64,000 nt of DNA from Nocardioides lianchengensis (GCF_900101465.1 NZ_FMZM01000011.1:1-64000); one strand, 5' to 3'; shown: positions 33,001-41,940, numbered from the stretch's first letter. Notes: a model not told the origin generated them from the sequence alone. A program made the numbers and translations.

Positions 33001-33269
33001 TCCCGTCGCTGCCGGCAGGCGAGACCGGCCGCATCCTCATCAGCCCCGGCGACGGCCAGACCGCGTCGTACCCCTACGACGCGGACGAGTTCGACCTCGC
33101 GGTCCCGCCCACCGACCCCCTCGCCGGCGGGACCAGCGGCGGCTCGCTGCGGGTGACGCTCCCGCGCGGCAACTGGATCATCCGGGGCTCGTGGAGCACC
33201 GGCCCGGACGGCGACGAGTTCGACATCCAGGGTCCGCGGACCGTCACGCTCGGCAACGCCGTCCCGTGA
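27090..33269 (+). CDS. bitopic surface protein 3: giant carboxypeptidase-regulatory-like repeat protein, 2059 residues
   Basis: Same architecture as the two genes before it: N-terminal beta-sandwich domains without signal peptide (1-229; LLGVDAQFATGAAATSVLRVAVRNAASEPRVLSV), a single membrane segment (about 230-253; LKALMLALVIVVWVGAAVVFIPAL), an acidic Gly/Ala/Glu linker (about 260-310) and a very long outside part of about 1750 residues with carboxypeptidase-regulatory-like and SpaA-like repeats (TGDYAFSGVAPGTYVLTTRYFGQ, GSYSFGSVPAGDYVITFTKPGH). It contains paired Cys that may form disulfides outside. It is the largest of the three paralogues. The ATG overlaps the stop of gene 2 by 8 bp. Confidence 0.85.
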   Translation: MSERPLGSEPAPLLGVDAQFATGAAATSVLRVAVRNAASEPRVLSVAALGIDPAWVDGAQRTGVLAPGETGTVEFRVTPPLGTLPARYPLILAAQALDPTTGRPTSTSTGSAESVLVVNPRSQLTLEVTPRDLRMIAAKKFTVELRNQGTVRSKVDLLLQSSSGVVFRLPRQVSVPPGKTVKLRGSVRARRPYMVGAKISHSFTLTARGTESVKHVDGQVVQRAAIGPSMLKALMLALVIVVWVGAAVVFIPALAQKVRSSSEESAAASAPGADGGAEAEAAGGAGSGSEEEAGAEGGGEGGDADAGKKDELQLTGTVGGTAPEDVTVRLEPTSLVDEQAQGGAGVGVDNAALERTGMRLASATVRGKARDREIPERSVVTADDGSWAFPAVRTPGYYLVSFTKPGYQTQRFVVDSSSEAAAEPLEFELAAGQGSMSGRITGPGGKAVGGATITISDGTNTVTTSSNSQGDVGAWAITGLSSPSTYVVTATTHGMSSESRVVTLAAGASGSADLKLVAGVATLTGLVRVPGLQNNKPVGLGGLTVGVDDGKGQVRTATTLTVAGDGRGTYSIPALPAPGNYTVTFSGDGYQSQTRRLSLAAGDAGAVRNVTLNPATGSLSGKVYLGNRRTGLENAAMTLENADHTYKTTSTQTATSTGDYAFSGVAPGTYVLTTRYFGQTTDHVSVKIEAGVPEKSFDRILRPETGSGLPSASSLTGSVIDAQNGQDLAVCARVPDETDVFERCLKAEVDDPGVTRGGKTDPADHYETTFAPNEAYELPDPDTHAGAGLRPGLHTVTVTAPGYESGSVDVRIGQDAPVVAPIMQLNRAPIVTGTISGSAPADPDLFPSPVVDSCVWVLDGVATQDQTDALDDCASSIETGDCAPLSAPYDGSQTSAARGKWCAAVTDTARDFSVQVPKSGRYTLWIEPLNPEWASPPARELDLQAGETEDHDSTLNRYGLLRLTVLAPNDADALVAGTRLPVTVRTGTLASGLTIPDTDATSGTTVVRGLQNLAQYTFGSASTVRVDPNDPEAGYASVTGTVTVNVAFNEIRSETLRLTDKVPYFLGRVRGKFDLDRVNVPGARVVIKAASSFNSNDEPDYPAARIDVRTDKVACFGVRSDEDANRGTTPCHAPTELDLDAPGTPALTGTYWPSGTSHNQTLRTAFANEVTVTADGYDDLHVTRKAFQTKGITDFVLVPSYVDFGATVALSPRPAGAATGGDPTWSDGTVEVIGQPADTGTITAQLQLGSGPREGAITWNDSRAGSTGKVRPGTYQIRVSGVTGWEADTGTLSCRTASTCTWIEPVVLVEQGTVKVTVVDPEGVAVDKAAVTENRSKLRVETPASGVATFRNLSPATGTVADTRTFRVQAPGFRFGTTSATNGPNDVVEMRCAAPGQTGGPRTPLLAIGSGLETSCTITLHERLTTIKGNLTGVLDAEPAQPQDTAPDAATERLGGYEVQLTRCTTGTCVGADLETATTMRQTTPLGAATLGSFTFTGTNEKENLTGGTYLLRATQVPPGYQRPTGPTGGRVIVVAPDVDESSADPDQRRGIRRVDALVYADLVTFDVRVTDQHNRPVTDATVRVARTLEESSTGGRAPNDLSQVANGIYRYTGMLPGRWYVRATADGMQTTSYSLNTVSSGGSVVDFKVTRTAAKVSGTTYVTPTTALGGVVVTLTCRTDGSKPPAAAGCRGSAPALSTTGDELRTTTAESGSGRPTGSYSFGSVPAGDYVITFTKPGHTTYTDAALTLADEQQKTIDPQMPIVVRDVRVQVQPSHSAPELSGLKVELRPMPGTVAPIQQTTPDSTYVAQFSQVPSGCWEVVVLPPSGHRGTAGTVSGSPNVPELGCPAGTTLQVPAVSDTAPLELTVPFAESLLAFSQRVQTSWSGHVPPTPTYTVTRVGGPALSLTVTATSGRLWLPPGTYDVAFGLPTGEDAFWTLPSTQRVELLPSTTPPLEFVVEEKDFEVTVSIPSLPAGETGRILISPGDGQTASYPYDADEFDLAVPPTDPLAGGTSGGSLRVTLPRGNWIIRGSWSTGPDGDEFDIQGPRTVTLGNAVP

Positions 33270-33313
33270 GCCCGACGCGGTCGCCCCGCCACACCGTGCA
33301 CGGAAGGCCTCCG

Positions 33314-36300
33314 GTGAACCGATCCCTGCCCCGCCGTTCGCTCAGCGCGGTCCTCTCGGCCGGACTGCTGGCGGGCGGCCTCCTCGCCGTCCCGGCGGCC
33401 GCAGCCGACCCCGAGCCGCCCACGCCACTGCCGACGACGACGGTGCTGTCCCCGATCCCCGACGCCGTCGTCGACGAGGGCCTCACCCTGAGCGCGACGG
33501 TCGGCACGGGCGGGCAGGGCGTCCCCACCGGAACCGTCGAGTTCCGCCCCGCCGACGACCTCGACGGCGATCCGGTCGCGAGCGCCCCGCTCGTCGACGA
33601 CGGGGTCGGGAGCACCGACGACGCCGTCGCCACCTCGGTCGGCGACGTCACCGTGGGCCGGGTCGGCACGCCGTCGTACGTCGCGACGTACGTGCCCGAC
33701 GCCGCGACCTGGGAGGGCAGCGAGTCCGACCCCGTCCAGGTCACGGTCACGGGACTCCCGGTGACCGTGACGGTGACGCTCGACCGCGTGGAGGCGGCCG
33801 TCGGTGACACCGTCACCGCGACGGTGACCTCGACGGCCAGCGACGGTGCCGTCGCGGCCGACCCGAGCAGCAGCACCATCGCCTTCGGGTCCGACGCCGC
33901 CAGCGCGTGGGGCGCGGGCGTGACCTCCCCGTCCGTGACGGCGACGGTGGCCGGCACCCACCAGGTCACGGTCGACGTCGCCCCCGCCGACCCGACCCGG
34001 TACGCCGACCCCGCAGCACAGTCGGCCACGGTCAAGGTCGGCGTCCCGACCACCACCACCTTCGACCCGATCCCGCCGGCGTCCCCGGACGCCGGGGGGT
34101 CCCTGACCCTCACTGCCGTCGTCGCCACCCAGGGAGCCGGCCGACCCGCCGGCACCGTGGTGTTCTCGAAGGTCGACGGCAGCACCGTCACCGACCTCGG
34201 CAGCCCCGCCGCGGTCGCGCTCGGCCCGGTCGCGGGGAACGCCGACCGGGCGACCGCGTCGAGGACCATCCCGGCCCCGGCCTCGGACGCGGTGTCCTAC
34301 CGGGCCCGCTTCGTCCCGACCGACACCGCCGCGCACGCCGCGAGCGTCAGCACCGACCACGCCGTGACCCCGCAGAAGCGGACGGTCACCGTGACCGTCG
34401 TGGCGCCCTCCGCCCCGGTCCCGCGCGGCGGGAACGCCACCGTCACCGTCACCGCGAAGGACGGCGCGAACGGGGTCGCCCAGGACGGCAGCACCGTCAC
34501 GGTCACCGTCGGCGACGGAACGCCCCAGGCCCTGACCGGGGTCGCGTGGTCGGCGGACGGGTCCGCCACGATCAGCGTCCCGACCGCGGCGGCCGGGAGG
34601 CACACCGTCTCGGTCACCTTCGTCCCGGACGACACGGCCGTCTACGCACTCCCGGACGCGCAGACCGCGACCTTCGAGGTCGCCCGCCCCACGACCACCA
34701 CCCTCACCGGCCCGTCCACCACGCTCGTGGTGCAGGACGACGTGCCGCTGCAGGCCCGGGTGTCCTCCGGGGGCCACGGCATCCCGTCCGGCCGAGTGGA
34801 CCTCTACACGGTCGACGAGGACGGCGACCCCAGCGCCAACCCGGTCGACACCGAGGTCCTGCCGACCTCGGGAGCCGGCACGACCGCCGACTCCGCGGAG
34901 GTGTCGTTCATCCCCGAGGCGGTCGACGGCACGACGACCTACCGCGCCGTGTTCGAGCCGACCGACGACGCGGACTTCGCCACCAGCGAGGACGACGCCG
35001 AGGTGACGGCGGAGCAGGCCCAGGTCGACGTGGCGATCGGTGTCGCGGCGACGATCCCCACCACGGCGTCCACGTTCACGATCCGCGCCACCGAGGTCGG
35101 CGCCGGCACCCCCGTGAAGGCCGCCAGCCTCGTCGTCAAGCTCGACACCACGACCCTCCCGGCGAGCGCCGTCACGTGGAACGCCGCCAGGACGGTCGCG
35201 ACGGTCACGATCACGCCGGGCACCGCCGGGTCGCACACGGTGGAGGCGACCCTGGTCCCCGACAACGCCGTCCGGTACGACGCCCCCGGGCCGGCGTCCA
35301 GGAGCGTCGTCGCCAAGCACCCGCAGACCATTCACGCCTCGGTCACCGGCCCCTATTACGCCGACGGCGACCTCGCCGTCGGCGTGACGGACAACCAGAC
35401 CGCCGCGTCGGCGGTGTCCACGACGCCCCTGACCTGCTCGGCGAGCACGCTGACGGTCAGCCTCCTCGCGCCCGGTGCCTGCCAGCTGACGGTGACGGCC
35501 GTGGAGGACGGGACGCACCTGGCGGGGACCACGGTCGTCGACTTCACCGTCGTCAAGCGTCCGGTGGGCGTGGTGCTCGACGTCGACCCCGGCTCGCCGG
35601 TCTACGAGGACGACGTGGTCATCACCGCCACCGCGACCGGCACCGGCAAGACGGCGTCGCTGCCGGGCGAGGGCACGCTCACCGTCACCCGGGAGGACGA
35701 GACCGAGCCGGTCCTGACCCGCACCTATCACTTCGGGGCCACCCCGCAGGAGACGATCACCCTCCCGCAGCCGGAGGTCGGCACCTACCAGGTCGCCGTC
35801 GACTTCACGCCCGGCACCGCCGCGCTCCGGGCGACCTACGAGGACGGCTCCGACAGCGAGTCGCTCGTCGTCGGGCTCGGGACGCAGGCGGTCGACGTCG
35901 AGGACGAGGACGACCACCTCTTCGTCGGCAAGACCTGGATCGGACCCGCTTCGGGCTCGAAGTCGGGCACCCCGGCGACGCTCGAGGTCCTGCCGCTCCC
36001 GGGCGACCCCGTCGGCGCGCCGCTGCACTGCGCGGCGACCGGCACCGACGGCCACGACCTGAAGATGCTCTCGGAGGGCAGCTGCCGGGTCCGGATGACG
36101 GTCGCGGAGACCGAGCGCTACGCGAAGGTCGTCCTCGTCGACACCTTCGACGTGGCCCTGCGCTCCATCGACCTGCAGGTCACCGCCGCTCCGACCGACA
36201 CCACCGACACCGCGACGCGCTACCGCGAGCCCGTCACGATCAAGGTCGTCGCGACGGACGGCGACGCCGATGGCACCCCCGGCCCGGTGTCCGGCCACGG

Positions 36301-39300
36301 GACGGTCACCGTGAAGTCGCCGGCGGGCACCCTCACCCAGCGGGACCTCGTGCTCGTCGCCGGCACGGGCGAGGTCACCTTCCTCCCCACCGAGCTGGCG
36401 GGCCACGAGGTCGTCGTGTCGGTCGAGGAGCCCGACCCGGTCGCAGGCACGGCGACGTACGCCCCGCTGGCCGCCCCCGCGACCGCCCAGGAGACCTTCG
36501 ACGTCGAGAAGGGCCGACAGCCCATCACCTGGGGCCCCGCCGACGCTTCCGCGCCGGACGGTCCCTACCTGGTCGACGAGACCTGGGTCCCGTCGGCGAT
36601 CGGGGGCGGGAGCCCCCACGCCGTCGGGCTCACCTCGAACACCCCGAGCACCTGCGCCGTGGACGGGACCACGATCCGGGTGATCGCCGCCCCGGCGCCC
36701 GCCACCGTGGGCACCCCGGTCGTCTGCACGATCCACGCCCACCAGGACGGCAACGAGCTCTACCTCGACGGTGACCGCGAGGCGACCTTCGTCGTCACGC
36801 CGCGACCCGTCACCGTCACGCTCGACTGGACCGCCGACGCCGGGTCGGCCGGGGTCTTCGGCGACGACGTGACCATCACCGCAACCGCCACCGACGACAC
36901 CGACGACACCCCGGTGCCGGACGTCGAGGCCACCGACGACGACCCCGCCGAGGTCTCGGGCACGGGCGTCATCATCGTCGACGGGCACCGGTTCCCGGTC
37001 ACGTTCCACGACGGCGTCGCGACCTACTCCTGGACCGCCGACACCGTCGGCGACCACCTGCAGGTGTCCGCGGAGTTCGACCCCACGCGCGAGGACGTCT
37101 TCGCCGTGGCGGTGACGGACCGCAACGACCTGAAGATCACGAAGCGGCACCCCGGCCGACTCGACCCGGCCGAGGAGCCGCCCACGGCCCCCAACATCGG
37201 CGACGTCTGGAAGCCCCGGGCCCCGAGCCTCGGGTCGAGCCAGCCGGTGACGATCACGGCCGGGCCCTCCGCGGTGTGCGAGGTGCTCGGTCAGCCGACC
37301 GACGTCGGTGGCCAGTCGATCCGGTTCCTGTCCCTCGACGAGTGCGCGTACTCGATCACCCAGGCGGGCGACCACCACTACCTCGCGGCCACGCCGTACG
37401 ACGGCTCGGTCGAGGTCGTGAAGGTCGCCGTCCGTCTCGTCCCGACGCCGCCCAGCGGCGCCGTGTACGGCGACGAGGTCGCGGTCGGGTTCACCGCGAC
37501 CGACTCCAAGAAGGGCGACGAGCTCGCCGGCGACCTCGACCTGGCGGTCACCGACGAGGAGACCGGCGACGTCACCCACCACGAGCTCCAGGCGGCAGAC
37601 GGCGCGTTCACGCTCCAGTTCGATGACCCGCTGCTGCTCGCGGGCGACTACACCGTCGACGCTTCGTTCGAGCCGGAGAACTCCGAGGACTACGCGCCCC
37701 AGGACGCCACCACCACGTTCGCGGTCGCGCTGCACCCGCAGACCGCGGCGCTCGCCCCGGCGGGCCAGGACCTGGCCGCGACCCAGGAGATCCACGCGAC
37801 GTGGAAGCCGAGCTTCGCCCTCACGGACTCGAAGGAGCCGGTGCAGCTGGTCGTCGTCGCCTCGGGCAGCGCGGCCGAGACGCAGGCGGAGTACGAGCCG
37901 GGCGGCCGCTTCCACGGTGACGACTCGCTGGACCCCGTCGCCGAGCGGTGGGTCGCGAAGCCGCTCTCGTGCGTCGTGTCGACCGACCGGTCCACGGTCA
38001 CCTTCGTCGCCGAGGGGCCGTGCCGCCTCCAGGCCGTCGCGCCCGCCGTCGAGCGCAAGTACGCCGCGTCGCCGCCCGCGTTCACCAAGGTCGTCCGCGC
38101 CGAGCGCACGCCCCAGAGCCTGAAGATCACGCCGCCCGAGGGCCAGCCGACGGTCGGCGTGCGGCTTCGGGTCAAGGCCGATGCCCGGATCGGGAACCCC
38201 GGCGTCCGCGCGGCCGCCGGCCGCGGGCCGCTGACCGTCCTCGACCCGACCGGCGCCGAGGTGCCCGGGTCCCCGTCGGCGAAGGTGAACTGGTACGGCG
38301 GCGGCCAGGTCTTCAACTTCACCCCCCGCAAGGCGGGCATCTACAAGATCGACGCGGCGTTCCGGTCGACCGACCGCTTCGCCTACGACTGGGTCGGCGT
38401 CGATCCCGACGACCACACCTTCGAGGTCCTGCCCGGCCCCCAGGACCTCCGGCTGGTGACCGCGCCCCCGAGCAGCCAGCTGGTCGGGCAGAGCTGGGTC
38501 CCGGACGTCGCTCCGACCGCCTCCGGCCAGCCGGTCGACGTCCGCCGGAAGAGCGGCCCGTGCACCGTCCGGGCCGCCACACCCGGGGACGCCGAGACAC
38601 CCGCGACGCCGCGCACCGTGACGTTCGACGGCATCGGCCCGTGCGTGCTCGAGCTCCACGCCGCCGCCACCGCCGACTACGTGGAGACCACCGTCACCCT
38701 GCCGACCATCCAGATGGAGCAGACGGCGGTCGACGTGACCGTCCGGTCCGGTGACCTGCAGGTCGGCTCCCCGGCCACGATCTTCGTGACGGCCACCTCG
38801 GCCACCGACGGTCGGGCCGTCGACGGCAGCGGCACCGTCCTGCTCACCGTCGGCGGCACGGCCGTTCCCGAGGGCGAGGTCGTCCGAAGCGCGTGGACGA
38901 ACGGGGAGCAGCGCCTCTCCTGGACGCCCACGACGGCCGCTCACGACTTGAAGGTCGAGGTCGACTTCGATCCCGCGACCTCGTCGTACACGCCGGTGCG
39001 GAACGCCACGCGGACGCTGGGCGTCGCCTCGGGCGCGCAGTGGGTGCGCGTCGGGACCGAACCCGACACGGCGGTGCACGTCGACGAGACGTGGAAGCCG
39101 TCCCCGAGCGGGGCCGGTGCCCCGGGCGCCGCGGTCACGGTCACCGCCACACCGGCCTCCGTGTGCGTCGTCGACGGGACCGGCGACGACACCACGATCA
39201 GCTACCGCGCCGCCGGCACCTGCACCGTGACGACCTCCCTGCCGCAGCGACCCGCGCATGTCGCCGCCGGGGTCCGCCCGGACTGGGTCGGCGCCCAGCG

Positions 39301-41383
39301 GGTCGACGTCATCCGGGTCGCCGCGCACCCTTCGACGCTGTCGCTCACCCTGCCGCCGCAGGACGAGCTCCTCTTTGGCCGGCAGCTGGTGCTCCGGGCC
39401 CAGGTCGTCGGCCGGGTCGGCAACGCCGGCACGCCCGAGCCGGTGGCGGGCACGGTGCAGTTCACCTACGACGGCGAGGTGCTCGAGCCCGACACCGACC
39501 CCGACACCGTCCCGCCGGCGGACCCCACCCGGATCACGCTGGTGGACGGGTGGGCCGAGATCCGGGTGACCCTGACCGAGGAACACGTCCTCGACGGGGA
39601 GCTGTCCTACCGGCACGAGTTCGGGGCGGTCTTCACCCCGACTGCGGACCAGGAGGACTACTGGATCTACGAGCCCGACGGGATCGACCCCGTGGCCGCC
39701 TCGGTCTCGCTGCAGCAGACGGAGGTCGCCACGACCACGGCGCCCGCGGCGCTGCGGATCGGGCAGACCTGGACCACGGGGGTCGAGCTGCCCGGACGCG
39801 ACCTCGACGACCTGGTGATGAGCCTGCGACCCGGGGACGAGACCGCGTGCGCGATCGACCCGGACGAGCACACGCTCACCGTGCTCCAGGTGACGTCCAC
39901 CGACCAGCAGTGCGAGATCCGCTATCACGCCGAGACCGACGGCCAGTGGGCCGCCGCCCGCGAGGTCCGGCAGCCGGTCCGGATCGTGCGCCATCCCACC
40001 AACGTCACCGTCTCCGCGACCAACACCCCCACCGCAGGCGGTCCCCTCGGGCTCCAGGCCGTCGTGCTCTCGCCCGGGGCCGAGGCGACCGCGACGACCA
40101 CGGGCGTCGAGGCGAGGATCCCGACCGGGAACGTCGAGTTCTTCGTGGGCGACGACAGCGTCGGGACCGCTCCGACCATCGACGGGCGGGCGACGCTCGC
40201 GGTGCCGGTGGCCCCGCGGGCCGGGAACCTGCCTCTCAAGGCCGTCTTCGTTCCGACCGGCGGCGCGGCCTCGCCGTACGCCGGCGACGACTCACCGCCG
40301 ACCACCGTGCCGGTCGCCCCCGCGCCGACCACCACGGGCACGGTCACCATCCTCGACGGCCGGCTCAGCGCGAACGTCAGCCGCACGCTCCAGCCCGTCC
40401 CCCCGATCACCGGGGAGGTCGAGTTCAGCTACCAGGCGCTCACCGCCGGTTCCCCCTGGACCGCGATCGGCCGCGCCGACGTGACGGCCGGCACCGCCGT
40501 GCTCGCCGCGATGCCGCCCGCGACCGAGGCGGTCCGCCTCCGCGCGGAGTACGTCGGCGACGGTCACCACCTGGGCAGCACCGGTGCGACCACCGAGCGC
40601 CTCCTGCCCACGATCACCTGGAGCCTCACCTCCGGCTCCAGCACCGGCTGGAACGGCCAGGCGGTCCGGGTCGTCTACAAGTGCACCCCCCCGATCGGGG
40701 TCCAGCTCGACGGCACCTGCCCGCCGTACGAGTTCACCCGCGACGGGCGCGACCAGTCGGTCACCGCGACCGTGAAGGCCCGCAACGGCGGCCAGGCGTC
40801 GGTGACGGTCTCCGGCATCAACGTCGACCGGACCGCCCCGACGGTGAGCATCGGCGGTGTCGCTCCCGGCGTCCGCTACCGCGGCACCACGCCGCGGGCG
40901 CTCTGCCGCGGCCGAGACGCCCTGTCCGGGGTCGCGTCGTGCACCATCACCCGCAGCCCGCTCGGCGGGGACCGCTACCGCGACGTCGCCGTCGTCGTGG
41001 ACCGGGCCGGCAACCGGGGCACCGCCCGGGTCGACTTCGAGATCCTCGACGAGTGGGTCCGCAACGCCCCGCTGGTGCAGGGCGGCTTCCAGGTCAAGCG
41101 CGGGACCAAGCAGCGGATCGTGGTCCGCACCGACGGACCGCAGCCGCAGCTGATGCTGCCGGACAAGAAGGGCCGGCTGCGCCCGAGCAAGGTCCTGCGG
41201 GCCAGCGACGTCACTGAGGGCTACGTGACGTGGTTCGTCGACGTGACCGTCCCCCAGTCGGTGCGCAACGGCCGCAGCTGGCGGATCGGCTACCGCCTGG
41301 TCGAGGACCGGAGCGTCCAGGAGGTCCGGATGCGCCTCGACGTCGTCCGCAAGCCCGCCGCCGGCGACCGACGCCGGCGGTGA
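33314..41383 (+). CDS. giant secreted Ig-like repeat protein, 2689 residues
   Basis: GTG start with GGAAGG at good spacing; the frame is also open far upstream but only this start gives a signal peptide (NRSLPRRSLSAVLSAGLLAG... cleaving after VPAAAA, about residue 31). The mature protein is a string of bacterial Ig-like domains (Big_3_5 and MBG-like; repeats TTTVLSPIPDAVVDEGLTLSATV, TVSVTFVPDDTAVYALPDAQT) and ends in an Ig domain with DRTAPTVSIGGV and a basic tail. No LPXTG motif, membrane anchor or enzyme domain is visible. It follows bitopic protein 3 by 44 bp and is closed by a strong hairpin. Possibly a stalk, adhesin or matrix component. Confidence 0.85.
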   Translation: MNRSLPRRSLSAVLSAGLLAGGLLAVPAAAADPEPPTPLPTTTVLSPIPDAVVDEGLTLSATVGTGGQGVPTGTVEFRPADDLDGDPVASAPLVDDGVGSTDDAVATSVGDVTVGRVGTPSYVATYVPDAATWEGSESDPVQVTVTGLPVTVTVTLDRVEAAVGDTVTATVTSTASDGAVAADPSSSTIAFGSDAASAWGAGVTSPSVTATVAGTHQVTVDVAPADPTRYADPAAQSATVKVGVPTTTTFDPIPPASPDAGGSLTLTAVVATQGAGRPAGTVVFSKVDGSTVTDLGSPAAVALGPVAGNADRATASRTIPAPASDAVSYRARFVPTDTAAHAASVSTDHAVTPQKRTVTVTVVAPSAPVPRGGNATVTVTAKDGANGVAQDGSTVTVTVGDGTPQALTGVAWSADGSATISVPTAAAGRHTVSVTFVPDDTAVYALPDAQTATFEVARPTTTTLTGPSTTLVVQDDVPLQARVSSGGHGIPSGRVDLYTVDEDGDPSANPVDTEVLPTSGAGTTADSAEVSFIPEAVDGTTTYRAVFEPTDDADFATSEDDAEVTAEQAQVDVAIGVAATIPTTASTFTIRATEVGAGTPVKAASLVVKLDTTTLPASAVTWNAARTVATVTITPGTAGSHTVEATLVPDNAVRYDAPGPASRSVVAKHPQTIHASVTGPYYADGDLAVGVTDNQTAASAVSTTPLTCSASTLTVSLLAPGACQLTVTAVEDGTHLAGTTVVDFTVVKRPVGVVLDVDPGSPVYEDDVVITATATGTGKTASLPGEGTLTVTREDETEPVLTRTYHFGATPQETITLPQPEVGTYQVAVDFTPGTAALRATYEDGSDSESLVVGLGTQAVDVEDEDDHLFVGKTWIGPASGSKSGTPATLEVLPLPGDPVGAPLHCAATGTDGHDLKMLSEGSCRVRMTVAETERYAKVVLVDTFDVALRSIDLQVTAAPTDTTDTATRYREPVTIKVVATDGDADGTPGPVSGHGTVTVKSPAGTLTQRDLVLVAGTGEVTFLPTELAGHEVVVSVEEPDPVAGTATYAPLAAPATAQETFDVEKGRQPITWGPADASAPDGPYLVDETWVPSAIGGGSPHAVGLTSNTPSTCAVDGTTIRVIAAPAPATVGTPVVCTIHAHQDGNELYLDGDREATFVVTPRPVTVTLDWTADAGSAGVFGDDVTITATATDDTDDTPVPDVEATDDDPAEVSGTGVIIVDGHRFPVTFHDGVATYSWTADTVGDHLQVSAEFDPTREDVFAVAVTDRNDLKITKRHPGRLDPAEEPPTAPNIGDVWKPRAPSLGSSQPVTITAGPSAVCEVLGQPTDVGGQSIRFLSLDECAYSITQAGDHHYLAATPYDGSVEVVKVAVRLVPTPPSGAVYGDEVAVGFTATDSKKGDELAGDLDLAVTDEETGDVTHHELQAADGAFTLQFDDPLLLAGDYTVDASFEPENSEDYAPQDATTTFAVALHPQTAALAPAGQDLAATQEIHATWKPSFALTDSKEPVQLVVVASGSAAETQAEYEPGGRFHGDDSLDPVAERWVAKPLSCVVSTDRSTVTFVAEGPCRLQAVAPAVERKYAASPPAFTKVVRAERTPQSLKITPPEGQPTVGVRLRVKADARIGNPGVRAAAGRGPLTVLDPTGAEVPGSPSAKVNWYGGGQVFNFTPRKAGIYKIDAAFRSTDRFAYDWVGVDPDDHTFEVLPGPQDLRLVTAPPSSQLVGQSWVPDVAPTASGQPVDVRRKSGPCTVRAATPGDAETPATPRTVTFDGIGPCVLELHAAATADYVETTVTLPTIQMEQTAVDVTVRSGDLQVGSPATIFVTATSATDGRAVDGSGTVLLTVGGTAVPEGEVVRSAWTNGEQRLSWTPTTAAHDLKVEVDFDPATSSYTPVRNATRTLGVASGAQWVRVGTEPDTAVHVDETWKPSPSGAGAPGAAVTVTATPASVCVVDGTGDDTTISYRAAGTCTVTTSLPQRPAHVAAGVRPDWVGAQRVDVIRVAAHPSTLSLTLPPQDELLFGRQLVLRAQVVGRVGNAGTPEPVAGTVQFTYDGEVLEPDTDPDTVPPADPTRITLVDGWAEIRVTLTEEHVLDGELSYRHEFGAVFTPTADQEDYWIYEPDGIDPVAASVSLQQTEVATTTAPAALRIGQTWTTGVELPGRDLDDLVMSLRPGDETACAIDPDEHTLTVLQVTSTDQQCEIRYHAETDGQWAAAREVRQPVRIVRHPTNVTVSATNTPTAGGPLGLQAVVLSPGAEATATTTGVEARIPTGNVEFFVGDDSVGTAPTIDGRATLAVPVAPRAGNLPLKAVFVPTGGAASPYAGDDSPPTTVPVAPAPTTTGTVTILDGRLSANVSRTLQPVPPITGEVEFSYQALTAGSPWTAIGRADVTAGTAVLAAMPPATEAVRLRAEYVGDGHHLGSTGATTERLLPTITWSLTSGSSTGWNGQAVRVVYKCTPPIGVQLDGTCPPYEFTRDGRDQSVTATVKARNGGQASVTVSGINVDRTAPTVSIGGVAPGVRYRGTTPRALCRGRDALSGVASCTITRSPLGGDRYRDVAVVVDRAGNRGTARVDFEILDEWVRNAPLVQGGFQVKRGTKQRIVVRTDGPQPQLMLPDKKGRLRPSKVLRASDVTEGYVTWFVDVTVPQSVRNGRSWRIGYRLVEDRSVQEVRMRLDVVRKPAAGDRRRR

Positions 41384-41385
41384 CC

Positions 41386-41417
41386 GCCTGAGCCGTGGTC
41401 CAGACCACGGCTCAGGC
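41386..41417. terminator. strong hairpin terminator after the giant-gene operon
   Basis: A perfect 14-bp stem GCCTGAGCCGTGGT / ACCACGGCTCAGGC with a CCAG loop begins 2 bp after the stop at 41383. No T-tract, as is common in actinobacteria. Confidence 0.85.
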
Positions 41418-41445
41418 CGCCGCTCGGGCGGCCGATGGGGGTCCC

Positions 41446-41628
41446 ATGATGCTCGTGATCGCGCTCGTCATCGTGTGCTGGATCATCCTCCCGCTGCCCG
41501 TCGCGGTCGCTGTGGGCCGGTCGTTCAACGCCGGGAACCGTGGGCCGGTCCCGCCGTCGTACGGGCCCGACGGGGTCGACGCGGCCGCCGGCGGTACGCC
41601 GGACCGCCCCGGCGACCTCGCGGCCTGA
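41446..41628 (+). CDS. small single-segment membrane protein
   Basis: The 60-residue frame starts MMLVIALVIVCWIILPLPVA and has one N-terminal hydrophobic segment of about 20 residues, followed by a polar tail (SFNAGNRGPVPPSYGPDG). GGGGGT is just upstream of the ATG pair. No family recognised. It lies between the operon terminator and a convergent small gene, so its own promoter must be in the short gap or it is read through weakly. Confidence 0.5.
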   Translation: MMLVIALVIVCWIILPLPVAVAVGRSFNAGNRGPVPPSYGPDGVDAAAGGTPDRPGDLAA

Positions 41629-41646
41629 TCCTTCCCCGGCGTGGGC

Positions 41647-41940
41647 TCAGCCCACGCGCGCAGCCGGGCGAGCTGCCGGGCGCACCGGCTTGGGGGCCGT
41701 CCGACCCGCGGCGAGGCGGGCCAGCAGCAGGAGCACCGCGGCCTCCTGGGGCTCGCGGCCGCCCTCGTGCGGGGTGGTCAGCAGCAGCCGCTGCAGCCAG
41801 TTGCGGAGCTGGGTCTCCCCGATCTCCATCTCCACCAACACCGCACCCCGGTCGTCGTGCAGCACCAGCCGCCGGCGCCGGGCGTCGAAGACCGCCCGAC
41901 CCTCACTGAGTCGCTGGATGTCCTTGCCGATCTCCGCCAT
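41647..41940 (-). CDS. 97-residue hypothetical protein
   Basis: The product begins AEIGKDIQRLSEGRAVFDARRRRLVLHDDRGAVLVEMEIGETQLRNWLQRLLL and ends in an Ala/Pro/Arg tail. It looks cytoplasmic, with a predicted beta-hairpin then helix, and I recognise no family. AAGGGGA precedes the ATG at suitable spacing. It is divergent from the sensor kinase. Confidence 0.55.
   Translation of the reverse strand: MAEIGKDIQRLSEGRAVFDARRRRLVLHDDRGAVLVEMEIGETQLRNWLQRLLLTTPHEGGREPQEAAVLLLLARLAAGRTAPKPVRPAARPAARVG

Noticed and set aside
33074..39994. 2306-residue minus-strand open frame
   Set aside because: Antisense to the giant Ig-repeat gene; composition is a mirror of the real frame and no start or domain supports it.
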